The position numbers and the translations under genes are program-made. Under the pieces are notes generated by a model. That model had not been told where the DNA came from. It did not search any database and worked only from the letters and a program-made list of their open reading frames with translations. Below, piece after piece: positions 17,353-26,733 of a stretch of 64,000 nucleotides of DNA (position 1 is its first letter; every line of letters starts with the position of its first letter). The DNA comes from Microvirga aerophila (lineage in GTDB: Bacteria; Pseudomonadota; Alphaproteobacteria; Rhizobiales; Beijerinckiaceae). The DNA lies in the NCBI RefSeq assembly GCF_003332305.1, contig NZ_QOIO01000021.1, positions 1-64,000 on the forward strand. The letters run 5' to 3'.

Positions 17353-19158
17353 TCAGGAATCCATCTTCAGGGCTGCGATGAAGGCTTCCTGCGGAATGTC
17401 GACCTTGCCGAACTGGCGCATCCGCTTCTTGCCTTCCTTCTGCTTGTCGAGAAGCTTACGTTTGCGGGAGGCGTCGCCGCCGTAGCACTTGGCTGTCACG
17501 TCCTTGCGCAGCGCCCGGATGGTTTCGCGGGCGATGATCTTACCGCCAATGGCCGCCTGCACCGGAATTTGGAACATGTGCGGCGGGATCAGCTCCTTGA
17601 GCTTCTCGCACATGGCGCGGCCACGGCCCTCGGCCCGATCACGGTGGACCAGCATGGAGAGCGCGTCCACAGGCTCGGCATTGACCAGCACCGACATCTT
17701 CACGAGGTCGCCCTCGCGATAGTCGGAGATGTGGTAGTCGAAGGATGCGTAGCCCTTCGAGATCGACTTCAGGCGGTCATAGAAGTCGAACACCACTTCG
17801 TTCAGCGGCAGGTCGTAGACCACCATGGCGCGCTTGCCGACATAGTTCAGGTCGATCTGGATGCCACGCCGCTCCTGGCAGAGCTTGAGGACGGAACCGA
17901 GGTATTCGTCCGGCGTCAGGATGGTGGCGCGGATCCACGGCTCCTCGATGGTCTCGATCTTCATCACGTCCGGCATGTCGGCCGGATTGTGCAGTTCGAT
18001 GGTCGAGCCGTCGCGCAGCTTCAGGTGATAGACCACGCTCGGCGCGGTGGAGATGAGGTCGAGGTTGAACTCGCGCTCCAGGCGCTCCTGAATGATCTCA
18101 AGATGAAGCAATCCAAGGAAACCGCAGCGGAAGCCGAAGCCGAGCGCCGCGGACGTCTCCATCTCGTATGAGAAGCTGGCGTCGTTCAGGCGAAGCCTGC
18201 CCATGGCGGCGCGCAGATTCTCGAACTCCGCCGCGTCAACCGGGAATAGTCCGCAGAACACCACCGGCTGCACGGGCTTGAAACCCGGAAGCGCTTCCGT
18301 CGTGGGCTTGCGGTCATCCGTGATGGTGTCGCCCACGCGGGTATCGGCCACTTCCTTGATGGAGGCCGTGAAGAAGCCGACCTCACCGGGGCCGAGCTGC
18401 GCCATTTCCTGCATCTTGGGAGAGAACACGCCCACCCGGTCGAGGCCATAGACGGCGCCGGTGCCCATCATCTTGATGGTCTGGCCCTTTTTCATCACGC
18501 CGTCGATGATGCGCACGAGCACCACGACGCCGAGATAGGCGTCGTACCAGGAATCGACCAGCAGAGCCTTGAGCGGAGCCTTCTCGTCACCCTTGGGCGG
18601 CGGCAGCTTCCGGACGATGGCCTCCAGCACGCCCTCGATGTTGAGGCCGGTCTTGGCCGAGATCGGCACCGCGTCGGAGGCGTCGATGCCGATCACCTCC
18701 TCGATCTGCTCCTTGATCCGGTCCGGGTCGGCGGCCGGCAGGTCGATCTTGTTGAGGACCGGCACGATCTCGTGGTTGGCGTCGATGGCCTGGTACACGT
18801 TGGCGAGCGTCTGCGCCTCCACGCCTTGGGAGGCGTCGACCACCAGAAGCGAGCCCTCGCAGGCGGCGAGCGACCGGGAGACCTCGTAAGCGAAGTCCAC
18901 GTGGCCGGGGGTGTCCATCAGGTTCAGGATGTAGGTCTTGCCGTCCTGGGCCTTGTATTCCAGGCGCACCGTTTGGGCCTTGATGGTGATGCCGCGCTCG
19001 CGCTCGATATCCATGTTGTCGAGCACCTGCTCGGTCATCTCGCGGGCCGAGAGTGCGCCGGTGGTCTGGATCAGGCGGTCGGCGAGCGTCGACTTCCCGT
19101 GGTCGATATGGGCCACGATGGAGAAGTTGCGGATGTTGTCGAAAGTATGCGCGGTCAT
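17353..19158 (-). CDS. lepA: elongation factor 4 (LepA)
   Basis: 601 residues, standard length. It is a translational GTPase that acts on ribosomes, classically described as back-translocating. G1 AHIDHGKST is at 16-24, then [17 protein letters not shown] and [10 protein letters not shown], followed by the EF4-specific C-terminal domain ([20 protein letters not shown]). The start at 19158 gives the conserved [15 protein letters not shown] opening; the frame stays open to 19260 but without conserved residues. It is a single gene, on the same strand as hrcA upstream. Confidence 0.97.
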   Translation of the reverse strand: MTAHTFDNIRNFSIVAHIDHGKSTLADRLIQTTGALSAREMTEQVLDNMDIERERGITIKAQTVRLEYKAQDGKTYILNLMDTPGHVDFAYEVSRSLAACEGSLLVVDASQGVEAQTLANVYQAIDANHEIVPVLNKIDLPAADPDRIKEQIEEVIGIDASDAVPISAKTGLNIEGVLEAIVRKLPPPKGDEKAPLKALLVDSWYDAYLGVVVLVRIIDGVMKKGQTIKMMGTGAVYGLDRVGVFSPKMQEMAQLGPGEVGFFTASIKEVADTRVGDTITDDRKPTTEALPGFKPVQPVVFCGLFPVDAAEFENLRAAMGRLRLNDASFSYEMETSAALGFGFRCGFLGLLHLEIIQERLEREFNLDLISTAPSVVYHLKLRDGSTIELHNPADMPDVMKIETIEEPWIRATILTPDEYLGSVLKLCQERRGIQIDLNYVGKRAMVVYDLPLNEVVFDFYDRLKSISKGYASFDYHISDYREGDLVKMSVLVNAEPVDALSMLVHRDRAEGRGRAMCEKLKELIPPHMFQIPVQAAIGGKIIARETIRALRKDVTAKCYGGDASRKRKLLDKQKEGKKRMRQFGKVDIPQEAFIAALKMDS

Positions 19159-19298
19159 CGGTAAAAACTCGGGCGGGTATGAAACCCTGTTGGGCGGGCA
19201 ATAGCAGCCCGGCCCACTAAAGCCAAGGGAAGGCGGTGTCGCGTGCCCCGATACCCTCATGGACTCGAACGAGGTGCGCGGATTGCGCGACTTTCCTC

Positions 19299-20390
19299 CT
19301 AGCGACCCTTCTCCAAGATTCGCGAGATCACCTTCGCGGTGTAATCCACCATCGGCACGATGCGCGCGTAGTTGAGCCGTGTAGGGCCGATGACGCCAAG
19401 AACGCCGACGATCTTTTGATTTCCGTCACGGAAGGGGGCGGCGATCATGGAGGAGCCGGAGAGGGAAAACAGCTTGTTTTCCGATCCGATGAAGATGCGC
19501 ACGCCTTCGCCACCTTCGGCGCGGCTCAGCAGGTCGATCACGTCGGTTTGGGTTTCGAGATCCGAGAACAGCAGGCGGATGCGCTCAAGGTCTTCGACCG
19601 CCTTCAAGTCGTCGAGCAGATTCGCCTGTCCGCGCACGATCAGCTGGCGCGACTCGGCAGGGCCGACCGTGGTCGCAAGACCCGCTTCCACCAGCCGCGC
19701 GGTGAGCGTGTCGAGTTCCTTTTCCATGTCGCCGCGGCGGCTTTCGACCTCCCTCCGGACGTCGCCCAGGGTCTTGCCCTGGATGCGGGCGTTGAGGAAA
19801 TTCCCGGCTTCAATGAGGGCGCTGGCCGGCAGGCCGGGCGGCAGGTCGAGAAGGCGATTTTCCACCGATCCGTCTTCCGACACCAGCACCACCAGGGCTC
19901 GGGCCGGGTCGAGGCGCACGAATTCGATGTGCTTGAGGCGCGCATTGGACTTGGAGGTCACGACCACGCCGGCGCCGCGCGACACGCCCGACAGGAGCGC
20001 CGAGGCTTCGGTGAGCGCCGTCTCAAGGGTGTGGCCGGAGGCCGCGGCCTTCATCTGCGCCTCGATGCGGTTACGCTCCTCGGACGTGACGTCGCCGATT
20101 TCCATCATGGCGTCGACGAAGAAGCGCAGGCCCACTTCGGTGGGCAGGCGACCGGCGCTGGTATGGGGGGCGAAGATGAGCCCGGCGGCCTCGAGATCCG
20201 CCATGACGTTCCGGATCGAGGCAGGCGAGAGCGCCATGGGCAGGATGCGCGACAGGTTGCGCGACCCCACGGGTTCGCCGGTCATGAGGTAGCTTTCGAC
20301 GATCTGGCGGAAAATCTCCCGCGAACGATCATTCAGCTCCGCGATCGCGCGGATCTCGGACAGGCTGGAGGGTGAACCCGGTACATGCAT
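19299..20390 (-). CDS. hrcA: heat-inducible transcription repressor HrcA
   Basis: 363 residues. HrcA binds CIRCE operators and represses chaperone operons. The N-terminal winged helix-turn-helix is present ([45 protein letters not shown]), then the GAF-like inserted domain, ending in [19 protein letters not shown], the family's closing motif. The start is uncertain: 20390, 20423 and 20435 are all in frame and none has a clear ribosome site. 20390 gives the length closest to relatives. It is divergent from rph, as in many alphaproteobacteria. No CIRCE element was found anywhere in the window, so its targets lie elsewhere. Confidence 0.93.
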   Translation of the reverse strand: MHVPGSPSSLSEIRAIAELNDRSREIFRQIVESYLMTGEPVGSRNLSRILPMALSPASIRNVMADLEAAGLIFAPHTSAGRLPTEVGLRFFVDAMMEIGDVTSEERNRIEAQMKAAASGHTLETALTEASALLSGVSRGAGVVVTSKSNARLKHIEFVRLDPARALVVLVSEDGSVENRLLDLPPGLPASALIEAGNFLNARIQGKTLGDVRREVESRRGDMEKELDTLTARLVEAGLATTVGPAESRQLIVRGQANLLDDLKAVEDLERIRLLFSDLETQTDVIDLLSRAEGGEGVRIFIGSENKLFSLSGSSMIAAPFRDGNQKIVGVLGVIGPTRLNYARIVPMVDYTAKVISRILEKGR

Positions 20391-20472
20391 TCGGTGGTTC
20401 TTCGATCCTCTCGGCTCAACCATGCGTATCGTCATTATGTGCTGGTCCCGGACGCTTTAAGCAAGCCCGTGC

Positions 20473-20500
20473 TTGCCGCATCCCATGGCGTCTTTATAAG
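20473..20500 (+). promoter_or_regulatory. sigma70-type promoter of rph
   Basis: TTGCCG (20473-20478), 16 bases, TATAAG (20495-20500), located 44 bases before the rph start. It fits a housekeeping promoter, by inspection only. Confidence 0.5.
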
Positions 20501-20543
20501 GGGCTCCTCATTTCAATGACGTCTGCCTTCAGGAGAGTTTGCC

Positions 20544-21257
20544 ATGCGTCCTTCCAACCGCGCCCCTGACGAGTTGCGCCCCGTGACGCTGGAGCGCAGC
20601 GTCGCGCGCTATGCGGAAGGCTCCTGCATGGTGTCCTTCGGCAACACGCGGGTGCTCTGCACCGCCTCCCTGGAGGAAAAAGGGCCGCCGTGGCTGCGCG
20701 GGACGGGCAAGGGCTGGGTGACGGCGGAATATTCCATGCTGCCCCGGGCCACCCACGAGCGCACCCGCCGCGAGGTCAATTCCGGCAAGCCCTCGGGCCG
20801 CACGCAGGAGATCCAGCGCCTCATCGGCCGGTCGCTCCGGGCCGTGGTCAATCTGCCGGCGATCGGCGAGCGCCAGATCGTTGTCGATTGCGACGTGATC
20901 CAGGCCGATGGCGGAACCCGTACCGCCTCGATCACAGGCGCCTGGGTGGCCTTGCACGAGTGCTTCACCTGGATGCAGAACCGTTCGATCATATCGATCA
21001 ATCCCCTGCGCGAGCCGGTAGCGGCGATCTCCTGCGGTATTTATCAGGGCCAGCCGGTGCTCGATCTCGATTATGCGGAGGATTCGGCCGCCGAGACCGA
21101 CGCCAATTTCGTCATCACCGGCTCCGGCGGCATCGTCGAGGTTCAGGGCACCGCGGAGGGCAAGCCTTTCTCGGAGGACGAGTTCCTGAGCCTCCTGCGC
21201 CTGGCAAAGGCCGGCGTCACCCAGCTCGTGGACCTGCAGAAGAAGGCCGTGGCGTGA
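20544..21257 (+). CDS. rph: ribonuclease PH
   Basis: 237 residues, full length. It is a phosphorolytic 3'-5' exoribonuclease that trims tRNA precursors and forms a hexameric ring. Family segments are complete: [13 protein letters not shown] at the start, [13 protein letters not shown], the [20 protein letters not shown] phosphate-site region and [20 protein letters not shown] ribosome site (AGGAGA) precedes the ATG. The rdgB start lies two bases past the stop, so the pair forms an operon. The order hrcA < > rph-rdgB is conserved in alphaproteobacteria. Confidence 0.97.
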   Translation: MRPSNRAPDELRPVTLERSVARYAEGSCMVSFGNTRVLCTASLEEKGPPWLRGTGKGWVTAEYSMLPRATHERTRREVNSGKPSGRTQEIQRLIGRSLRAVVNLPAIGERQIVVDCDVIQADGGTRTASITGAWVALHECFTWMQNRSIISINPLREPVAAISCGIYQGQPVLDLDYAEDSAAETDANFVITGSGGIVEVQGTAEGKPFSEDEFLSLLRLAKAGVTQLVDLQKKAVA

Positions 21258-21259
21258 CC

Positions 21260-21904
21260 ATGCGTCGTCCCCTGACCGGAAAGGTCGTCATCGCGACCCA
21301 TAATGCGGGAAAGCTGCGCGAGATGCAGGAGCTTCTCGGGCCTTTCGGAGTAGAGGCCGTGTCGGCCGGCGAGTTGGGGTTGCCGGAGCCCGCCGAAACC
21401 GGCCACATGTTTGCCGAGAACGCCGCCATCAAGGCCCATGCGGCCGCCAGGACCACGGGCCTGCCGGCGCTCTCCGACGATTCCGGCCTGTGCGTCGACG
21501 CCCTGGACGGGGCGCCGGGTCTGTTCACGGCGGATTGGGCGGGCCCTGCCAAGGACTTTCCGGCCGCCATGGGGCGCGTCGAGCGCGAGCTGCAGAAGCG
21601 CGGTATCGCTGAGAACGGCAACCGCAAGGCCCATTTCGTCTCGGCGCTGGTGATCGCCTGGCCGGACGGGCACGAGGAGCTGTTTGAGGGCCGGGTCTTC
21701 GGCCAGGTGGTCTGGCCGCCGCGGGGAACGGAAGGCTTCGGCTACGATCCCATGTTCCAGCCGGACGGGTTCGACAGGACCTTCGGGGAGCTGTCCCGAG
21801 AAGAGAAACACGGCATCGACTGGTCGAAGCCAGAGCCCAAGGCGCTGTCGCATCGGGCCAGGGCCTTCCTGAGCCTTGCAGCCGGGTGCTTGCGCCGGGC
21901 CTAG
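21260..21904 (+). CDS. rdgB: non-canonical purine NTP pyrophosphatase RdgB
   Basis: 214 residues of the Ham1/RdgB family, which hydrolyses dITP, ITP and XTP to keep damaged purines out of DNA. Motifs: [13 protein letters not shown] at the start, [18 protein letters not shown] for metal and base binding, and [11 protein letters not shown]. The ATG at 21260 lies two bases after the rph stop. A perfect hairpin follows the stop. In many relatives hemW comes next; here a DUF2852/TetR pair on the other strand intervenes. Confidence 0.96.
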   Translation: MRRPLTGKVVIATHNAGKLREMQELLGPFGVEAVSAGELGLPEPAETGHMFAENAAIKAHAAARTTGLPALSDDSGLCVDALDGAPGLFTADWAGPAKDFPAAMGRVERELQKRGIAENGNRKAHFVSALVIAWPDGHEELFEGRVFGQVVWPPRGTEGFGYDPMFQPDGFDRTFGELSREEKHGIDWSKPEPKALSHRARAFLSLAAGCLRRA

Positions 21905-21910
21905 AAAGCA

Positions 21911-21934
21911 CGAAGCGCCCCGCGGGGCGCTTCG
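21911..21934. terminator. hairpin terminator between rdgB and the DUF2852 gene
   Basis: A perfect palindrome with 11-bp arms, CGAAGCGCCCC (21911-21921) and GGGGCGCTTCG (21924-21934). There is no long T tract, so it may act as a weak or Rho-assisted terminator. It lies between convergent genes. Confidence 0.7.
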
Positions 21935-21952
21935 CTTGAACCCTAGGGGCCT

Positions 21953-22435
21953 TTAGCTGTTCGTCGGGCTGTTCGGGTCCGAGCGGCGCTTGGCCATGAA
22001 GGCGTCGAATTCCTCGCGGTCCTTGGCCCGCTTCAGCTCCTCGACGAAATCCCGGAAGGCGCGCGCCTCCTCGTCGAGCTTGCGGCGCTCTTCCTCGAGG
22101 CGGCGCAGTTCGTTGCGACGGTATTCCTCGAAGGCGGCGTTGCCGGTGCCGCCGGCTCCGAACCCGCCGGCAGGACCCCGCGATCCGAACATATCATCCA
22201 CGGTGCGGCTGAAGTTGTCGCGAAGGTAGGACTTCGCCTCGTCGAATTTTGGATATCCCATGAGTTTCCAAACCAAGTAGGCCAGCGCGAGCGGCCAGAA
22301 CCAGATGAAGCCCAGAACGATGCCGGCGATTTCCAGCCCCCGGCGGGGCCGTCGCCCGCAGCGGCGCTGAGCACCGGCATTCCAAGGCCCCGCGTGAGGG
22401 CCCGTATTCCAGGCGGTGGAAGCAGAGTCAGACAT
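21953..22435 (-). CDS. DUF2852 family membrane protein
   Basis: 160 residues. One hydrophobic helix (IAGIVLGFIWFWPLALAYLV), a conserved stretch LMGYPKFDEAKSYLRDNFS, a Gly-rich spacer, then a charged helix (EYRRNELRRLEEERRKLDEE) likely to form a coiled coil. This matches DUF2852, a rhizobial family without assigned function. It is probably inner-membrane-anchored with a cytoplasmic coiled coil. A 9-bp inverted repeat 15 bases upstream of the start may be an operator for the TetR regulator encoded just upstream on the same strand. Confidence 0.82.
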   Translation of the reverse strand: MSDSASTAWNTGPHAGPWNAGAQRRCGRRPRRGLEIAGIVLGFIWFWPLALAYLVWKLMGYPKFDEAKSYLRDNFSRTVDDMFGSRGPAGGFGAGGTGNAAFEEYRRNELRRLEEERRKLDEEARAFRDFVEELKRAKDREEFDAFMAKRRSDPNSPTNS

Positions 22436-22449
22436 CGAAGGGGTCCTGT

Positions 22450-22474
22450 ATGTTAATGCTAACAACATTAACAT
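22450..22474. promoter_or_regulatory. inverted repeat, candidate TetR operator
   Basis: Perfect 9-bp arms, ATGTTAATG (22450-22458) and CATTAACAT (22466-22474), around a 7-base centre. It is AT-rich against GC-rich surroundings and lies immediately upstream of the DUF2852 start and downstream of the TetR gene. Its size and symmetry fit a TetR dimer site. Confidence 0.6.
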
Positions 22475-22536
22475 GCGGATCGATTTTGGCGCTTTCAAGG
22501 GGAGGCGGGGCGGTTATTTCGTTGTCATTTTGCGGG

Positions 22537-23187
22537 CTACGTCTGGGAGCGCCGGAGGGCCCCGTGCACAAGGGCGAGCACACCGGCTCTGAGCAGCTCG
22601 TACTTGTCCGGCATGCTTGGCCCTTTGGGGAGCTGCCCGGCGGCGTCCAGGGTGGCGATGCCATGGGAGAGGGCCCAGACCTCGATGGCGATGAAGCGGG
22701 CATCGACGCCTTTAAAGCCCTCGGGAAACGTGTCGGACAGGGCATGAACCAGAAAATCGAACGCATTATCGCCCGCCGGGAAGGGCTTCTCGCCCTTGGA
22801 ATCCGCAGCGCAGGCTTCACCGTCCGCGGGCTTTGCCGAGAACATGGCGGCGTAAAAACCCGGCTCCTGCTCGGCGAAGGCCAGGTAAGCCTCGCCCATC
22901 CGGGTGAAGCGCTCGAGCGGCGTACCGTCGCTCTTGAGGGCGCGGCCAAGCCGCTCCGTCAGCTGGGTGAAGCCCCGAAAGGCCACCTCGGCCACCAAAG
23001 CCTCACGCCCCCGGAAATGACGGTATAGGGCCGCTGGAGTCACGCCCACGAGCTTGGCCGCGTCGGCCAGCGTGAAGCCGCCCAGGCCCCGCTCGGCAAT
23101 GAAGCGCTGCGCGGCCTCGATGAGGGCTTCCTTGAGGTTGCCGTGGTGATAGCCCTGCCGGTCGAACGGGGCACGCCAGTGACGCAT
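22537..23187 (-). CDS. TetR/AcrR family transcriptional regulator
   Basis: 216 residues. The N-terminal helix-turn-helix is clear: YHHGNLKEALIEAAQRFIAE, then FTLADAAKLVGVTPAALYRH. The C-terminal ligand domain resembles the WHG group (TetR_C_33): EAYLAFAEQEPGFYAAMFS and VWALSHGIATL. The effector is unknown. The DUF2852 gene lies 101 bases downstream on the same strand, with an inverted repeat between them, so that gene is the likely target. The region upstream of this start contains a repeat element but no obvious second operator. Confidence 0.9.
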   Translation of the reverse strand: MRHWRAPFDRQGYHHGNLKEALIEAAQRFIAERGLGGFTLADAAKLVGVTPAALYRHFRGREALVAEVAFRGFTQLTERLGRALKSDGTPLERFTRMGEAYLAFAEQEPGFYAAMFSAKPADGEACAADSKGEKPFPAGDNAFDFLVHALSDTFPEGFKGVDARFIAIEVWALSHGIATLDAAGQLPKGPSMPDKYELLRAGVLALVHGALRRSQT

Positions 23188-23350
23188 AACGGTGTATGTC
23201 CTTGCTTGAGCCCAACTCTAGACCGCCCGCCCTCGGGAGGCCAGCAGCGAGCCTTCAGATCATGAACAGCCAGCGGCGAAAGATGTTCAGAAATCGGGTA
23301 ACCAGAGTGACGGGCGGAGTAGCAGGGCTGGTCCGGCGAGGCGTATCTTT

Positions 23351-23485
23351 CACCTCTCCCGTGGAGAGAGGTCGGACCGTGAGGTCCGGGTGAGGGGCGT
23401 GGGTTATCCGGAGAGGGCATAACCCCTCACCCTCGCTTTCGCTCGACCTCTCCCTGGAGGGAGAGGTGAGGCTGTAGTCGCCTCG
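23351..23485. repeat. dispersed palindromic repeat, copy 1
   Basis: A 135-base element in the gap before hemW. It has internal inverted repeats: CCTCTCCCGTGGAGAGAGG at one end, CCTCTCCCTGGAGGGAGAGG at the other, and GGGTGAGGGG against CCCCTCACCC in the middle. A near copy lies at 41641-41780. It is non-coding and intergenic, and fits a miniature or REP-type repeat family of Hyphomicrobiales. Confidence 0.85.
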
Positions 23486-23568
23486 CGCTTCACTCATTCA
23501 GCAAAGCACTTTGACTTTGCAACCCGCATGAGGGTGACGTTTCTGGCCAGAGCTGCCATATACCGCCC

Positions 23569-24729
23569 ATGATCGAGCATCCGACGCGCGATGCGGGCTT
23601 TGGCGTTTATGTGCATTGGCCCTTCTGCGCCTCCAAATGTCCCTATTGCGACTTCAACAGTCATGTGCGCCACCAGCCGGTGGACCAGGAGCGCTTTCTG
23701 GCGGCCTTCGCCCGGGAGATCGCCCATACGGCTGCGCGCATCCCGGGCCGCACCGTCACCAGCATCTTCTTCGGCGGCGGCACGCCCTCGCTCATGCGGC
23801 CGGAAACGGTCGGCGCCATCCTCGATTCCATCGGCAAGGCCTGGGCGGTCGCCCCCGGTGCCGAGATCACGCTTGAGGCCAATCCGACCAGCGTCGAGGC
23901 GGAGCGCTTCCGGGGCTACCGGGCAGCCGGCGTCAATCGGGTCTCCATGGGCGTTCAGGCTCTGAACGACCCGGACCTGCGCCGCCTCGGTCGCATGCAC
24001 TCCGTCGAGGAGGCCCTGGCGGCCGTGAAGGTGGCAGGCTCCATCTTCGAGCGCTATTCCTTCGACCTCATCTATGCCCGCCCTGATCAGACTCCCGAGG
24101 CATGGCGCGCTGAGCTCAAGCAGGCGATCGATCATGCGGTCGAGCACCTGTCGCTCTACCAGCTCACCATCGAACCCGGCACCTGGTTCGAGCGCCTGCA
24201 CCAGGCGGGCAAGCTCACTGTGCCTGACGACGAGGCCGGTCGCGTGCTCTACGACATCACCCAGGAGGTCTGCGATGCGCACGGGATGCCGGCCTACGAG
24301 ATCTCCAACCATGCAAGGCCCGGGGCGGAATCCCGACACAACCTCGTCTACTGGCGCTACGGCGAATATGCGGGCATCGGCCCCGGCGCCCATAGTCGTC
24401 TCGTGACCGGCAACGCGCGCCTCGCGACCTCGACGGAAAGGCATCCTGAGACGTGGCTCGAGCACGTGGAACGCGAGGGTCACGGCGTGATCGACGAGGA
24501 GGTTTTGACCTCCGAGGCCGAGGGCGACGAATTCCTGCTCATGGGCCTTCGTCTCAAGGAGGGCATCGACCCCGGCCGCTATACGGCCTTCACGGGCCGC
24601 ACGCTCAACGAGCGGCGCGTCCGGAACCTGGAAGACAGCGGCATGATCCGGCGGACGGGATCACGCCTCGCCGTCACGCGGGAGGGCTTTCCCGTGCTCA
24701 ATGCGGTGATCGCCGAACTGGCGGCTTAA
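23569..24729 (+). CDS. hemW: radical SAM heme chaperone HemW
   Basis: 386 residues. The radical SAM cluster motif is CASKCPYCDF with Cys20, Cys24 and Cys27. GGGTPSLM lies near 69-76, and the HemW-specific HNLVYWRYGEYAGIGPGAHS occurs in the second half, with a C-terminal winged domain. HemW proteins bind heme and deliver it to target proteins; they were long misnamed as oxygen-independent coproporphyrinogen oxidase. The ATG at 23569 starts four residues before the aromatic lead of the domain. It is a single gene, separated here from rph-rdgB by the inserted DUF2852/TetR pair and a repeat. Confidence 0.93.
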   Translation: MIEHPTRDAGFGVYVHWPFCASKCPYCDFNSHVRHQPVDQERFLAAFAREIAHTAARIPGRTVTSIFFGGGTPSLMRPETVGAILDSIGKAWAVAPGAEITLEANPTSVEAERFRGYRAAGVNRVSMGVQALNDPDLRRLGRMHSVEEALAAVKVAGSIFERYSFDLIYARPDQTPEAWRAELKQAIDHAVEHLSLYQLTIEPGTWFERLHQAGKLTVPDDEAGRVLYDITQEVCDAHGMPAYEISNHARPGAESRHNLVYWRYGEYAGIGPGAHSRLVTGNARLATSTERHPETWLEHVEREGHGVIDEEVLTSEAEGDEFLLMGLRLKEGIDPGRYTAFTGRTLNERRVRNLEDSGMIRRTGSRLAVTREGFPVLNAVIAELAA

Positions 24730-24763
24730 GCCCCCTTGGCGGGATGGGCCAAGCGGGGGCCGA

Positions 24764-25615
24764 TCAACTGTCTGATTCGGATTTGCGCGAGACGGGAGCC
24801 ATATAGCCGTTGGCTTCGCTGAACGGCATTGCTTCTTCTACGTAGGTGAATGTCCCGTGGTCTCGAACCTCCCGAGCCGCGCGAGCCAGGCCCGCTAGGG
24901 CAGCTCTCGCAAACGAGCCGCCGATGCTGATCCGCTTGACGCCTGCCTCAGCAAGGGTTTGGACAGGATACAATCCGCCCCCGAACCCCATGACAACATT
25001 GACGGGCTTGCCGACGGAGGCACAAACCGTTCGGATCGCATCCAGATCGGGTAGGGCTGGGGCGTAGAGCACATCGGCTCCGGCCCGTTCGAAGGCCTGC
25101 AAACGACGGATCGTGTCTTCCAGATCGTCGCGTTTGACGCTGAAATTCTCGCATCGTGCCACGACCATGAACCGAAACGGGAACTCGCGGGCCGCCTCGG
25201 CGGCGGCCGTGATGCGCTCCACGGCGTGGCTTAAATCGTAAATCGGCTTGTCCGGGGATCCCGTCGCATCCTCGATGGACCCGCCGACAAGTCCCACCGA
25301 TGCCGCCCTTCGGATCGTTTCGGCAACCTCGTCCGGGGATTGCCCGAAGCCATTCTCCAGATCGGCCGACACGGGCAGGTCCGTCGCGTCCACGATGGCT
25401 TTGGCGTTTGTCAGAATGTCGTCACGGGTCAACGCCCCTTCGGCATCCCGTCGACCCAGCGAGAATGCGAGTCCGGCGCTTGTGGTCGCCAGCGCCTCGA
25501 AGCCCATGGACGAGAGGACCCGGGCGCTCCCGGCATCCCAGGGGTTGGGAATGACGAATGTGCCAGGCCGCTCGTGAAGAGCTTCGAAATGTGCAGCCTT
25601 TTCGGACTGATCCAT
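24764..25615 (-). CDS. isocitrate lyase/PEP mutase family enzyme
   Basis: 283 residues forming a phosphoenolpyruvate mutase/isocitrate lyase type TIM barrel: PGTFVIPNPWDAGSARVLSS, ALATTSAGLAFSLG, the metal-binding VSADLENGFG, GGSIEDATG and VARCENF. Members cleave or form C-C or P-C bonds next to 2-oxo acids. The specificity loop is too variable to decide between oxaloacetate hydrolase, carboxy-PEP mutase and 2-methylisocitrate lyase activities. Twelve bases separate it from the end of gshB on the same strand, so they may share a transcript. Confidence 0.85.
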   Translation of the reverse strand: MDQSEKAAHFEALHERPGTFVIPNPWDAGSARVLSSMGFEALATTSAGLAFSLGRRDAEGALTRDDILTNAKAIVDATDLPVSADLENGFGQSPDEVAETIRRAASVGLVGGSIEDATGSPDKPIYDLSHAVERITAAAEAAREFPFRFMVVARCENFSVKRDDLEDTIRRLQAFERAGADVLYAPALPDLDAIRTVCASVGKPVNVVMGFGGGLYPVQTLAEAGVKRISIGGSFARAALAGLARAAREVRDHGTFTYVEEAMPFSEANGYMAPVSRKSESDS

Positions 25616-25627
25616 GATGCCCAGATC

Positions 25628-26572
25628 CTACCGCGCCACCTTCGACTCGATCACGTCCCACACATTGACGGCAAGGTTCGGCCCGCCGAGGCGCTTGATG
25701 GCGCGAATGCCCGTGGGGGCCGTGACGTTGATCTCCGTGAGATTGCCGTCGATCACGTCGATGCCCACGAGTATAAGGCCCATCTGCTTGAGGTGCAGGC
25801 CGATGGTCTCGCAGATCTCGCGCTCACGGGGCGTGAGATCGGTCGGTTTCGCGGCGCCGCCGCGCACCATGTTGGACCGGATGTCGTTGGCGGCCGGCAC
25901 GCGGTTGACCGCGCCTGCCGCCTCGCCGTCGATGAGAATGATGCGCTTGTCGCCTTCGGTCACCTTGGGGAGAAAGCGCTGGATCACCCATGGCTCGCGG
26001 AACAGGTTCGCGAAGAGATCATAGAGCGAGCCGAAATTCGGGTCTTCCCGGCCGATCTTGAACACGCTCGCGCCGCCATGGCCGTAGAGCGGCTTCATGA
26101 CCACGTCCCCGTGCTCGCGCCGGAACTCCTCGATTTCCTGCTTGTCGCGGGAAATCAGGGTGGTGGGCATCAGGTGCGGAAAGTGCGTGACGAAGAGCTT
26201 TTCCGGGGCGTTGCGCACATGAGAAGGATCGTTGACCACAAGCGTCTTGGGATGGATGCGCTCGAGCATGTGGGTGGCGGTGATGTAGGCGAGATCGAAG
26301 GGAGGATCCTGGCGCATGAGCACCACGTCCACTGTCGAGAGATCGACGCGCTGCGGCTCGCTCAAGGTGAAATGGTCGCCCTCTTGGTCGCGCACCTCGA
26401 TGGTCTCCGCCATGGCGGTCACGATCCCGTCGCGCATGCTGAGACGGTCGGGTGTGTAATGCAGAACGCGATGTCCCCGGCGCTGCGCCTCAAGCAGCAT
26501 CGCAAAGCCAGTATCGCCGGCGATCTTGATGCTTTGAACGTGGTCCATCTGGACCGCAACGGTCAGGGTCAT
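25628..26572 (-). CDS. gshB: glutathione synthetase
   Basis: 314 residues, full length. It joins gamma-glutamylcysteine and glycine with ATP in the cytoplasm. ATP-grasp hallmarks: [52 protein letters not shown] and the metal site [10 protein letters not shown]. The ATG at 26572 is the only start that keeps the conserved [12 protein letters not shown] opening. In rhizobia gshB usually follows yraN directly; here three unrelated genes and a divergent promoter region lie between them. Confidence 0.95.
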   Translation of the reverse strand: MTLTVAVQMDHVQSIKIAGDTGFAMLLEAQRRGHRVLHYTPDRLSMRDGIVTAMAETIEVRDQEGDHFTLSEPQRVDLSTVDVVLMRQDPPFDLAYITATHMLERIHPKTLVVNDPSHVRNAPEKLFVTHFPHLMPTTLISRDKQEIEEFRREHGDVVMKPLYGHGGASVFKIGREDPNFGSLYDLFANLFREPWVIQRFLPKVTEGDKRIILIDGEAAGAVNRVPAANDIRSNMVRGGAAKPTDLTPREREICETIGLHLKQMGLILVGIDVIDGNLTEINVTAPTGIRAIKRLGGPNLAVNVWDVIESKVAR

Positions 26573-26733
26573 GCGTCAGCCTCCATGGGAAGCGGGGTTA
26601 TTGGCCTGAAATCGCCCGATGGCAACTGTTCTGTCGGGCCGAGTGAACGAAAACAGCGCCCGGACGTTGTTTCCTGCTACGCTTTCCTTCAAGTCCCTTG
26701 CCCCCGCGCTCCAACTCCTGCATCTGATAGGCC

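Noticed and set aside
17895-17925. Near matches to the EcfG consensus inside lepA and other coding regions
   Set aside because: They differ in the -10 box and lie within genes with no suitable downstream start; expected by chance.
20391-20543. Search for a CIRCE element at hrcA/rph
   Set aside because: No TTAGCACTC-N9-GAGTGCTAA or close variant is present here or before dnaK or grpE.
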